Origin: Nitrobacter sp963807355
Lineage (GTDB): Bacteria > Pseudomonadota > Alphaproteobacteria > Rhizobiales > Xanthobacteraceae
DNA: 64,000 nt
Direction of reading: 5' to 3'
Assembly (NCBI GenBank): GCA_963807355.1
Contig: CAWEBX010000021.1
Span: forward strand, 101,882-165,881
The position numbers and the translations under genes were made by a program. Under the pieces are notes generated by a model, which was given only the letters and a program-made list of their open reading frames with translations, was not told the DNA's origin and ran no database searches. Below, one piece after another: positions 25,572 through 34,055 of the stretch; the stretch's first letter is position 1; each line of letters opens with the position of its first letter.

Positions 25572-28061
25572 TCAGGTCCCACGCGGCTTAACCCGCCGTG
25601 TCGGCGGCGCATTCGCCGGATCGTCCGGCCAGGGATGCCGGGGATAGCGCCCGCGCAGATCAGAACGAACGGCGGCATAGCTGCCGCGCCAGAAGCCCGG
25701 CAGGTCGCGCGTCACCTGCACCGGGCGATGCCCCGGAGACAGCAATTCCAGAACCAGCGGCACCTTGCCTTGCGCGATCGACGGATGCGTCGTCAGGCCG
25801 AACAATTCCTGCAATCTGACGGCGATGGTCGGCCCCTGCTCGGCTTCGTACTCGATCGCGAGCATCGTACCAGTCGGCGCCTCAAAATGGGTCGGCGCCT
25901 CGCGCTCCAGCCGCGCGCGCAAACTCCAAGGCAACAACGCCATCAGCGCTTCCGACAGATCGCCGGCTGAAAATTCCTTCAAAGCGGTCTTGTCGAACAG
26001 CGCGGGCGCCAGCCACATTTCGGTTGTGGCCACAAGCCCGGCATCGGACAGGTCCGGCCACTCCTCGCCTTCCGCCGCGCGCAGGAACATAACCCGGTCG
26101 CGCCATTGCTTGAGCGGCTTCGACCATGGCAAGCGATCCAGACCCGCTCCTATCAATCCTTCGGCGAGGATGCGCGCTGTCGTAACCGACGGCGCGACCG
26201 CCACCGGCGCTTCGGCAAGCGTGATCGCATGCAGCCGCTTGCGCCGCCGTGCCCGCAAACTCATCGCCGCGCGATCGAATGAGATCTCCTCGTCGGTCTC
26301 GATCTGGTCGGCGAAGCGCAATTCGATCTCCGCCTGCGCGATCGGTGCAGCCAGCAAGATACGGCCGTTCGCGGCGGTACCGGTCAGTTCAGCAACCGCG
26401 ATAAAAGGCGACCGCGCCAGCGCCGAGGCCTGATCGGCCGACGCGCCACGGCCGTTGGCGAGCACGAACGACCCGTTGCCGCGATTGCGCGCCACGCGGT
26501 CGGGAAACGCGAGAGCGAGCATCACGCCGCTGGAAGGAAAGGTTTCTCCCTCCCCACCAGAGGCGGGAGGGGTAACAGGCACCGCTACCTGCGACGCCCA
26601 ACGTTCCGCAAGCTGTCTCGCGCCGGCGGCGCGTGGCGAGCGGTCGCGGCGAAAGCTATCGAGCCTCGCATCGAGATCGACGCTGTCGCCGCCCAGACCC
26701 CGCTCGGTCAGCACCGCCGCAATGTCCGCAGCCTCCCGGCCTGCGCCGAGACGGTGCGCGCCCACGATCATGCGCGCGAGCCGTGGGGGCAGCGCCAACG
26801 CGCGCAAACTTTTTCCTTCGTCGGTGATGCGGCCATCGGCATCCAGCGCGCCAAGCTCGCGCAGCAGGCTTCGCGCCTCGTTCAACGCGGGAGCAGGCGG
26901 CGGATCGAGAAACGTCAGTGTGGCGGGATCGTGCACACCCCATTGCGCGAGATCGAGCACCAACGACGACAGATCGGCTGAGAGGATCTCGGGCTGGGTA
27001 TAGGCGGACAGCGAGGCGGTCTGCGGCTCGTCCCATAGCCGATAACATACACCAGGCTCCGTGCGGCCGGCGCGGCCCCGGCGCTGGTCCACTGCGGCGC
27101 GCGAGGCACGCATGGTTTCCAGCCGCGTCAGGCCGATGTCAGGCTCAAAGCGCGGCACCCTCGCCATGCCGGAATCCACCACGATGCGGACGCCCTCGAT
27201 GGTCAGCGAGGTCTCGGCGATCGATGTGGCCAGCACCACCTTGCGACGCCCCCTCGGCGCGGGCGCGATGGCGCGATCCTGCACCGCCGCGTCGAGCGCG
27301 CCGAACAGCGGCACGATCTCAATGGATGCATCGTGAACCCGTTCAGCGAGCATATTTTGCGTGCGCCGGATTTCGGCCGCGCCCGGCAGGAACGCCAGCA
27401 CGGAGCCTGCATCGGCGCGCAGCGCTGTCGCGATCGCGTCAGCCATCTGCCGCTCCAGCGGCGTATCCACCTTGCGGCCAAGATATCGCGTTTCAATCGG
27501 GAAGGCGCGGCCCTCGCTTTCGATCACCGGCGCGCAGCCAAGACGTTTTGCGATCCGCGCACCGTCGATGGTCGCGGACATCACAAGAATCCGCAAATCC
27601 TCCCGCAGTCCGGTCTGGACGTCGCGCGCCAGTGCGAGCCCGAGGTCTGCATCGAGCGAGCGCTCATGAAACTCGTCGAACAGGATCGCGGCAACGCCGT
27701 TCAGTTCGGGATCGTCGAGGATCTGCCGCGAGAAGATCCCTTCGGTGACGACCTCGATACGCGTTCTGCGCGAGATCTTGGAGCCGAAACGCACGCGATA
27801 GCCCACGGTCTCGCCAGCGCGCTCGCCCAGCGTCTGCGCCATTCGTTCAGCGCTGGCGCGCGCCGCGATCCGGCGTGGCTCCAGCACGACGATCTTCCTG
27901 CCGGCGACCCAGGGCGTGTCGAGCAGTGCCAGCGGCACCCGCGTCGTCTTGCCAGCTCCCGGCGGCGCCACCAGCACCGCGGCGTTGTGCGCAGCAAGTG
28001 TGCGTCCAAGTTCGCCGAGCACGGCGTCGATCGGAAGCGGGTTGGCGAATGTTTCCGTCAA
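25572..28061 (-). CDS. hrpB: ATP-dependent RNA helicase HrpB
   Basis: 829-residue DEAH-box helicase with Walker A VLVAPPGAGKTTRVP, DEFHERSLDADLG (motif II), SAT in VMSATIDGARIA (motif III), and RGRAGRTEPGVCYRLW (motif VI), followed by the HrpB C-terminal domain. Its cellular role is poorly defined in most bacteria. The start is probably TTG at 28061; the next residues (TFANPLPIDAV) agree with the family. Around residues 492-511 the sequence VPVTPPASGGEGETFPSS lies in the reading frame of an apparent dispersed repeat (26535-26585), extending a variable loop without breaking the frame. Confidence 0.94.
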   Translation of the reverse strand: MTETFANPLPIDAVLGELGRTLAAHNAAVLVAPPGAGKTTRVPLALLDTPWVAGRKIVVLEPRRIAARASAERMAQTLGERAGETVGYRVRFGSKISRRTRIEVVTEGIFSRQILDDPELNGVAAILFDEFHERSLDADLGLALARDVQTGLREDLRILVMSATIDGARIAKRLGCAPVIESEGRAFPIETRYLGRKVDTPLERQMADAIATALRADAGSVLAFLPGAAEIRRTQNMLAERVHDASIEIVPLFGALDAAVQDRAIAPAPRGRRKVVLATSIAETSLTIEGVRIVVDSGMARVPRFEPDIGLTRLETMRASRAAVDQRRGRAGRTEPGVCYRLWDEPQTASLSAYTQPEILSADLSSLVLDLAQWGVHDPATLTFLDPPPAPALNEARSLLRELGALDADGRITDEGKSLRALALPPRLARMIVGAHRLGAGREAADIAAVLTERGLGGDSVDLDARLDSFRRDRSPRAAGARQLAERWASQVAVPVTPPASGGEGETFPSSGVMLALAFPDRVARNRGNGSFVLANGRGASADQASALARSPFIAVAELTGTAANGRILLAAPIAQAEIELRFADQIETDEEISFDRAAMSLRARRRKRLHAITLAEAPVAVAPSVTTARILAEGLIGAGLDRLPWSKPLKQWRDRVMFLRAAEGEEWPDLSDAGLVATTEMWLAPALFDKTALKEFSAGDLSEALMALLPWSLRARLEREAPTHFEAPTGTMLAIEYEAEQGPTIAVRLQELFGLTTHPSIAQGKVPLVLELLSPGHRPVQVTRDLPGFWRGSYAAVRSDLRGRYPRHPWPDDPANAPPTRRVKPRGT
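26535..26585. repeat. Palindromic repeat inserted in frame within hrpB
   Basis: ctccctccccaccagaggcgggaggggt has complementary arms (cccctcccgcct and the opposite ggtggggaggga on the other strand) like the intergenic gcgggaggg elements in this window, yet lies inside hrpB and is read through. It encodes Pro/Gly-rich residues in a region that is variable in the family. Confidence 0.55.
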
Positions 28062-28104
28062 GGATTAGGTCCGCGCGTACGGCATGGTAACGGGAAGACC
28101 GTCC

Positions 28105-28210
28105 TATAGCGTTTTCGAGCGAAGTGGATAACCGGTTCGCGTGGAGAAAACGCGTCAGATCAGAATGATAGAGCCCCGCTTCTGATTCCATCAGAAGCGG
28201 AAGGCTCTAG
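28105..28210 (+). repeat. Two-hairpin dispersed repeat (upstream of hrpB and the acyltransferase gene)
   Basis: A full copy: module A ctatagcgttttcgagcgaa ... gagaaaacgcgtcagat at 28105-28161, module B gagccccgcttctga ttcca tcagaagcggaaggctct at 28171-28208. It lies between the divergent hrpB and acyltransferase genes. Confidence 0.85.
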
Positions 28211-28348
28211 CGCACCACTTGCCAAACGGCCAGGCGATACCTCTGTCCGATCACTTTCCCGGGAAACCGGCACATTATTTGATTGGTGAAAGGAGAACGC
28301 AACCGATCCGCCTGTAAACAGGCCCCATCGCGCCGAAAAGAGACAACC

Positions 28349-29398
28349 ATGACCGGAAACGGCACAGCTGCGCAGAAAAACGAACGGGTCGACTGGGTCG
28401 ACTATGCCAAGGGCATCTGCATCATCATGGTGGTGATGATGCACTCGGTGCTGGGCGTTGAGGCCGCAGCCGGACAGACCGGCTTCATGCACCTCGTGGT
28501 CGAATTCGCAAAACCGTTCCGGATGCCCGACTTCTTCCTGCTTTCGGGCCTGTTTCTGCCGCTCGTCATCAATCGCGACTGGCGCACCTATCTCGACCGC
28601 AAGGTCGTACATTTCGCCTATTTCTACGTGCTGTGGGTCACGATCCAGTTCGGCTTCAAGGCGCCGGCCTTCGCGGCCGACGTCGGATGGCCCGGCGTCG
28701 CCAGGCTCTATCTGCTCTCGTTCATCGACCCGTTCGGCACGCTGTGGTTTATCTATTTGCTGCCGGTCTTCTTCGTGGTCATCAAGGCCACGCGCCGGAT
28801 CGCGCCTTGGGCGATCTGGGGCGCTGCGGCGGCGCTCGAGATGACGCACATCTCGACCGGCTGGACGCTTATCGACGAATTCGCCGCTCGCTTCGTCTAC
28901 ATCTATTCCGGATACCTGTTCGCGAATTACGTATTCGCATGGTCGGCCCGCGCCCGCGCTTATCCGGGATTGACGCTGGCGGCGCTTGCGCTGTGGGCTG
29001 TTGTCAACGGCGGCCTGGTCCGTACTGGCTTCAGCGAATGGCCGATCGTTTCGCTCGCGCTCGGTCTCGCCGGCGCCAACGCCATCATCGCCGTTGGCAC
29101 GTTGCTTGCGAAAATGCGCTGGCTGAACGCCGTGCGCTATTGCGGCGAGCACTCGATCGTCATCTATCTCGCGTTCTTCCTGCCGATGGCCGCCTCACGC
29201 ACGATCCTGCTGAAAGCAGGTTTGATCCAGGATGTCGGCCTGATCTCTCTGATCGTCACCATCGCCGGCGTGATCGGCGCGGTGCTGATCTGGTGGGCCT
29301 GCCGCAACACGCGGGCGAACTTCCTGTTCGAGCGTCCTGACGCCTTCTGGATCGCGCCGAAAAAACGAGCCTCCGCGATTCAGGCGGCGGCCGAATAA
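28349..29398 (+). CDS. Acyltransferase family 3 membrane protein
   Basis: 349 residues, about ten membrane helices. The N-terminal RVDWVDYAKGICIIMVVMMH is the hallmark of acyltransferase-3 proteins, which transfer acyl groups to envelope or secreted sugars; MPDFFLLSGLFLP also matches. The acceptor is unknown. Start at MTGNGTAAQKNERVDW (28349); the 22 codons before it are non-conserved. The C-terminus is basic and probably cytoplasmic. Confidence 0.88.
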   Translation: MTGNGTAAQKNERVDWVDYAKGICIIMVVMMHSVLGVEAAAGQTGFMHLVVEFAKPFRMPDFFLLSGLFLPLVINRDWRTYLDRKVVHFAYFYVLWVTIQFGFKAPAFAADVGWPGVARLYLLSFIDPFGTLWFIYLLPVFFVVIKATRRIAPWAIWGAAAALEMTHISTGWTLIDEFAARFVYIYSGYLFANYVFAWSARARAYPGLTLAALALWAVVNGGLVRTGFSEWPIVSLALGLAGANAIIAVGTLLAKMRWLNAVRYCGEHSIVIYLAFFLPMAASRTILLKAGLIQDVGLISLIVTIAGVIGAVLIWWACRNTRANFLFERPDAFWIAPKKRASAIQAAAE

Positions 29399-29501
29399 TC
29401 CGGCTCAGTCGCCCGGTCAAGGCCCGAAGCCCCTGCGATTTTGTCGGTCATGAGAACGCTGCGGGGGTGCCATTAGCGGGAAAACTCCTTAAGTTGCGGC
29501 C

Positions 29502-32500
29502 ATGCCGAAAAAGCCCGCCGCCAAGCCCGCTGCCGTGATCGACGCAGCCGAGATCCCAGCCACCATCCCCGCGACGATTCCTGCGGCGAAAGCTGAAGCT
29601 GGGACCAATATGCAGGGACAGCACGTCTTTCTGGTCGACGGCTCATCCTACATCTTCCGTGCTTATCACGCTCTGCCGCCGTTGAACCGCAAATCCGATG
29701 GGCTGCAGGTCAACGCGGTGCTCGGCTTCTGCAATATGCTGTGGAAGCTGTTGCGCGACATGCCGAAGGACGACAAGCCGACACACCTCGCGATCATCTT
29801 CGACAAGTCCGAGGTAACGTTCCGCAACAAGCTCTATCCCGACTACAAGGCGCATCGGCCGCCCGCACCCGACGACCTGATCCCGCAATTCGCGCTGATC
29901 CGCGAGGCGGTAAAAGCATTCGACCTGCCCTGCCTCGAACAGATCGGCTTCGAAGCCGACGACCTAATCGCGACCTATGTGAGGCAGGCGTGCGAGCGTG
30001 GTGCGACCGCGACCATCGTATCCTCTGACAAGGACTTGATGCAGCTCGTCACCGACTGCGTCACCATGTACGACACCATGAAGGACCGCCGTCTCGGTAT
30101 ACCCGAAGTGATCGAAAAGTTCGGCGTGCCGCCGGAGAAGGTGGTCGAGGTGCAGGCTTTAGCCGGTGACAGCGTCGACAATGTGCCGGGCGTGCCGGGC
30201 ATCGGCGTCAAGACCGCCGCGCAACTCATCACCGAATACGGCGACCTCGAAACCTTGCTGGCGCGCGCCACTGAGATCAAGCAGCCGAAGCGGCGCGAGA
30301 CGCTGATCGGGAATGCCGAGAAGGCCCGCATCTCGCGGCAACTCGTATTGCTCGACGATAAGGTCGCGCTCGATGTGCCGCTGGACGACCTCGCGGTGCA
30401 GGAGCCCGACGCCCGCAAGCTGATCGCCTTCCTGAAGGCGATGGAATTCACTACGCTGACGAAACGCGTCGCGGACTATTCCGAGCTTAACGCGGCCGAG
30501 ATCGAGCCGGACAGAAAAAACGCCAGCGGGGCCTCTTCGACAGCGCTCAAGGCGTCCGGAGCCGCCGTCACCGGCGATCTGTTCGGTAGCAGCGATAGCG
30601 TCGTGAAAAGCTCGCCGATCAGCAGGGCAAAGGCGACGGGCGACGCGGAGATCAAAACGCCTGCGGCCCTTGCCGCCGCCCGTCTTGAAGCGGTGCGCAA
30701 GCTGCCGGTCCAGCGCGACACCTACGAAACAATCCGCACGCTAGAGCGGCTGCAGGACTGGATCGCCCGCATCGATAACAACGGCAGCTTTGCCTTCGAA
30801 GCCTTGGCGCCGACGATTGATCCCATGCAGGCCGAATTGTCGGGCCTCACTCTGGCTCTCGCGCCGAACGATGCATGCTACATCCCGCTCAGCCACAAAC
30901 AGGCCGGCGACGGAGCCGGCCTGTTTGCCGCCGGTCTTGCGCCCGGTCAGATCGCGGTCCGCGATGCGCTGGAGAATCTGAAGCCGATCCTTGAATCCAG
31001 CGGCCACCTGAAGATCGGGCTCAACGTCAAGTTCAGTGCCGTGCTGCTGGCGCAGCATGGCATCGTCATGCAGAATCAGGACGACGTCGAGCTTATCTCC
31101 TACGCGCTCGATGCCGGGCGGGGCTCCCACGATCTTCAATCGCTGGCACAACGCTGGCTCGGGCACACCGCTCTGAGTTATGGCGAACTGACCGGCAGCG
31201 GCAAGAACAAGCTTGCCTTCGATCAGGTGGCGATCGATCGCGCCACGGGCTACGCAGCGGAACATGCCGACCTCACCTTGCGGCTGTGGCAGGTCTTAAA
31301 GCCACAGCTGGTCGCCGAGCGCATGAATGCGGTGTACGAGACGCTCGAGCGGCCGATGGTCGCGACGCTGGCGCGGATGGAGCGGCGCGGCATCACCATC
31401 GACCGGCAGGTGCTGTCGCGCCTCTCGGGTGAATTCGCGCAGACCGCGGCCCGGCTGGAAGTCGAGATCCAGCAACTTGCCGGCGAGCCGATCAACGTCG
31501 GCAGTCCGAAGCAGATCGGCGACATCATGTTCGGCAAGATGGGCCTGGCCGGGGGCAGCAAGACCAAGACCGGCGCGTGGTCGACCTCGGCGCAAATCCT
31601 CGATGAACTCGCCGAGCAGGGCCACGCCTTCCCGCGCAAGATCCTTGACTGGCGACAGGTTTCCAAACTGAAATCCACCTATACCGACGCACTGCCCGAA
31701 TACGTTCATCCCCAGACCAAGCGCGTGCACACGACCTATGCGCTCGCCGCCACCACCACCGGCCGATTGTCGTCGAACGAGCCGAACCTGCAGAACATCC
31801 CGGTGCGCAACGAGGAGGGACGAAAGATTCGCCGTGCCTTCATCGCGGCCCCCGGACACAAGCTGGTGTCAGCCGATTACTCTCAAATCGAACTGCGGCT
31901 GCTTGCGGAAATCGCTGATATCCCGGTGCTGAAGCAGGCGTTCCGCGACGGCCTCGACATCCACGCCATGACCGCATCGGAAATGTTCGGTGTGCCCGTA
32001 AAGGGAATGCCCGGCGAAATCCGCCGCCGGGCCAAGGCCATCAACTTCGGCATCATCTACGGCATCTCGGCTTTCGGCCTCGCCAATCAGCTCGGCATCT
32101 CCCGCGAAGAAGCAGCTGCCTATATCAAGAAGTATTTCGAGCGCTTTCCCGGCATTCGCGCCTATATGGATGCGACCCGCAATTTCTGCCGCGAGCACGG
32201 CTATGTCACGACCCTGTTCGGCCGCAAATGCCATTACCCCGACATCAAGTCGCCGAACCCGTCGCATCGCGCCTTCAACGAGCGCGCCGCGATCAATGCG
32301 CGTCTGCAGGGGTCGGCTGCCGACATCATCCGCCGCGCCATGGCGCGGATGGACGATGCGCTCGCGGCGAAGAGGCTGTCCGCACGGATGCTTCTGCAGG
32401 TCCATGACGAACTGATTTTTGAAGTGCCGAACGAGGAGGTCGCGGCAACGCTGCCGGTCGTGCAGCATGTGATGCAGGATGCACCATTCCCGGCGGTATT

Positions 32501-32561
32501 GCTGTCGGTGCCATTGCAGGTCGACGCCCGCGCCGCCGATAATTGGGACGAGGCACATTAG
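29502..32561 (+). CDS. polA: DNA polymerase I, with a substituted 3'-5' exonuclease site
   Basis: 1019 residues. Domains in order: 5'-3' exonuclease (about 35-330; VFLVDGSSYIFRAYHALPP), a linker, the 3'-5' exonuclease fold (about 420-620) and the polymerase (about 650-1019) with SADYSQIELRLLAEI, RRAKAINFGIIYGIS and VHDELIFEVP. Polymerase and 5' nuclease motifs look intact. In the proofreading fold, positions matching E. coli D355, E357, D424 and D501 read Glu433, Leu435, Ser512 and His588, so proofreading is probably lost. An Ala/Pro-rich N-terminal extension with a repeated IPAT precedes the first domain. Gap filling and repair synthesis remain its expected roles. Confidence 0.96.
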   Translation: MPKKPAAKPAAVIDAAEIPATIPATIPAAKAEAGTNMQGQHVFLVDGSSYIFRAYHALPPLNRKSDGLQVNAVLGFCNMLWKLLRDMPKDDKPTHLAIIFDKSEVTFRNKLYPDYKAHRPPAPDDLIPQFALIREAVKAFDLPCLEQIGFEADDLIATYVRQACERGATATIVSSDKDLMQLVTDCVTMYDTMKDRRLGIPEVIEKFGVPPEKVVEVQALAGDSVDNVPGVPGIGVKTAAQLITEYGDLETLLARATEIKQPKRRETLIGNAEKARISRQLVLLDDKVALDVPLDDLAVQEPDARKLIAFLKAMEFTTLTKRVADYSELNAAEIEPDRKNASGASSTALKASGAAVTGDLFGSSDSVVKSSPISRAKATGDAEIKTPAALAAARLEAVRKLPVQRDTYETIRTLERLQDWIARIDNNGSFAFEALAPTIDPMQAELSGLTLALAPNDACYIPLSHKQAGDGAGLFAAGLAPGQIAVRDALENLKPILESSGHLKIGLNVKFSAVLLAQHGIVMQNQDDVELISYALDAGRGSHDLQSLAQRWLGHTALSYGELTGSGKNKLAFDQVAIDRATGYAAEHADLTLRLWQVLKPQLVAERMNAVYETLERPMVATLARMERRGITIDRQVLSRLSGEFAQTAARLEVEIQQLAGEPINVGSPKQIGDIMFGKMGLAGGSKTKTGAWSTSAQILDELAEQGHAFPRKILDWRQVSKLKSTYTDALPEYVHPQTKRVHTTYALAATTTGRLSSNEPNLQNIPVRNEEGRKIRRAFIAAPGHKLVSADYSQIELRLLAEIADIPVLKQAFRDGLDIHAMTASEMFGVPVKGMPGEIRRRAKAINFGIIYGISAFGLANQLGISREEAAAYIKKYFERFPGIRAYMDATRNFCREHGYVTTLFGRKCHYPDIKSPNPSHRAFNERAAINARLQGSAADIIRRAMARMDDALAAKRLSARMLLQVHDELIFEVPNEEVAATLPVVQHVMQDAPFPAVLLSVPLQVDARAADNWDEAH

Positions 32562-32714
32562 GACCATCCCAGCGGCCTGACCTGACAAGAACATAACAAG
32601 AACTGCGCGACGACGCTGATGACTGCACGCGCCGCCTTCGACTCGGAACGTTTAGCCGCTCGTGATATTGAATCCCTTTCTTCAGTTTTCAGCCCGTTGC
32701 GTATGGAGTTTTCG

Positions 32715-33686
32715 ATGGCCCCGCGTGCTAACTGGAAGGGCTTTTTGCGCCTTTCGCTCGTGACCTGCCCGGTAGCCCTGTTTCCGGCCACCTCGAAGTC
32801 CGAGAAGGTCAGCTTCAACCAGATCAATCGCAAGACCGGGCACCGCATCAAGTATCAGAAGGTCGATGCCGAAACCGGCGACGAGGTCGACAACGACGAT
32901 ATCGTCAAGGGGTACAAGATCGATACCGATACCTATCTCGAAGTCACGAAGGACGAACTCGACAACATTGCGCTGGAATCCACCCACACCATCGATATCG
33001 ACCGGTTTGTGCCGCGCGCAGAGATCGACGATCTTTATATCGTCAGGCCGTATTATCTGGTGCCGGACGGCAAGGTCGGACACGATGCCTATGCCGTGAT
33101 CCGCGACACCATCAAGGCGACTGGCAAGGTCGCGCTGGCTCGGGTGGTGCTGACCAATCGCGAGCACATCATTGCCCTTGAAGCGCGCGACAACGGGTTG
33201 GTCGGGCTGCTGCTGCGCTACGCTTACGAGGTACGCGAGGCATCGGACTATTTCGACGACATCATGGAGGTAAAGATCACCAAGGACATGCTCGATCTCG
33301 CCAAACATATCGTCGAGCAGAAGTCCGGCCGCTTCGAGCCGACCGCCTTTAAGGATCATTATGAAGCGGCGCTGCTGGACCTGATCGAGCAGAAGAAGGC
33401 AGGTCACCCGATCGCAAAGGCCAAGGTCAAGACCGAAGGCAATGTCATCAACCTGATGGATGCCTTGCGGCAGAGCCTGAAGGGCGGCAGGTCCGAGCGG
33501 ACAGAAACAACCGCCGCTCCCGCGAAGGGCAAGAGGTCAAAGAAGCGGGTCGAAGGTCAGCGCGAAATGTTGTTTCCGATCGAAGGCAAGAAAGCCGCGA
33601 AGGAACCGAAGCGCGAGACTGCGAAGCGGCCAGCCAGGACGCGCGCCGCAAAAAAGGCACCCGCGGCAAAGCGCAAGGCCGGATAG
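32715..33686 (+). CDS. ku: Non-homologous end-joining protein Ku
   Basis: 323 residues. Bacterial Ku binds broken DNA ends as a homodimer and recruits LigD. The core begins MAPRANWKGFLRLSLVTCPVALFPAT and contains RIKYQKVDAETGDEV and HYEAALLDLIEQKKAG, typical of the family; the tail is Lys/Arg/Ala-rich and adds non-specific DNA binding. The start at 32715 fits the family better than the track start at 32619. It lies 153 bp after polA and just before a small gene and ligD. Confidence 0.96.
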   Translation: MAPRANWKGFLRLSLVTCPVALFPATSKSEKVSFNQINRKTGHRIKYQKVDAETGDEVDNDDIVKGYKIDTDTYLEVTKDELDNIALESTHTIDIDRFVPRAEIDDLYIVRPYYLVPDGKVGHDAYAVIRDTIKATGKVALARVVLTNREHIIALEARDNGLVGLLLRYAYEVREASDYFDDIMEVKITKDMLDLAKHIVEQKSGRFEPTAFKDHYEAALLDLIEQKKAGHPIAKAKVKTEGNVINLMDALRQSLKGGRSERTETTAAPAKGKRSKKRVEGQREMLFPIEGKKAAKEPKRETAKRPARTRAAKKAPAAKRKAG

Positions 33687-33698
33687 CCGGGCGCGGAC

Positions 33699-33887
33699 AT
33701 GCGCAAGCTGATCGCCTTCGACGACCAGACCATGACCGCGCTGACGCAACTTGGCCATAGCTGCATGGCGAACCTCCAGGATCTGGCAGACGAGGCGTTC
33801 GCCGACCTTTTGAAAAAGCACGGCATACCAATCGATTTGAAAGACGCGCTACGCAGAAGCGCAGGCGTCAAAAGGAAAAGAACGTGA
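33699..33887 (+). CDS. Small conserved protein between ku and ligD
   Basis: 62 residues, starting MRKLIAFDDQTMTALTQLG and continuing LQDLADEAFADLLKKHGIP. The pattern (a short strand, then two amphipathic helices) resembles ribbon-helix-helix proteins. Similar small proteins occur in related genomes, but no function is known. Start ATG is 12 bp after the ku stop, so it is likely cotranslated with ku. Confidence 0.65.
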   Translation: MRKLIAFDDQTMTALTQLGHSCMANLQDLADEAFADLLKKHGIPIDLKDALRRSAGVKRKRT

Positions 33888-33941
33888 TCTTAAGGCACTC
33901 GCGCACCGGACAGGACGTTGGAGCGATGTGATACTTGGAAC

Positions 33942-34039
33942 CCTTCCGCTTCTGACGGAATCAGAAGCGACGTTTCATGATTTTGATTTGACGCGTTTTC
34001 TTCACGCGAACCGGTATCCATTTCGCTCGAAAACGCTCT
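33942..34039 (-). repeat. Two-hairpin dispersed repeat between the ku unit and ligD
   Basis: Minus-oriented copy with module B cttccgcttctgacggaatcagaagcg at 33943-33969 and module A acgcgttttcttcacgcgaa ... ttcgctcgaaaacgctct at 33991-34038. It separates ku from ligD. Confidence 0.85.
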
Positions 34040-34055
34040 GATTGGAACCGACGCC

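Noticed and set aside
28160..29152. 330-aa minus-strand frame opposite the acyltransferase gene
   Set aside because: Composition (Arg/Asp/His-rich) is that of an antisense shadow in GC-rich DNA; the plus strand encodes a clear acyltransferase.
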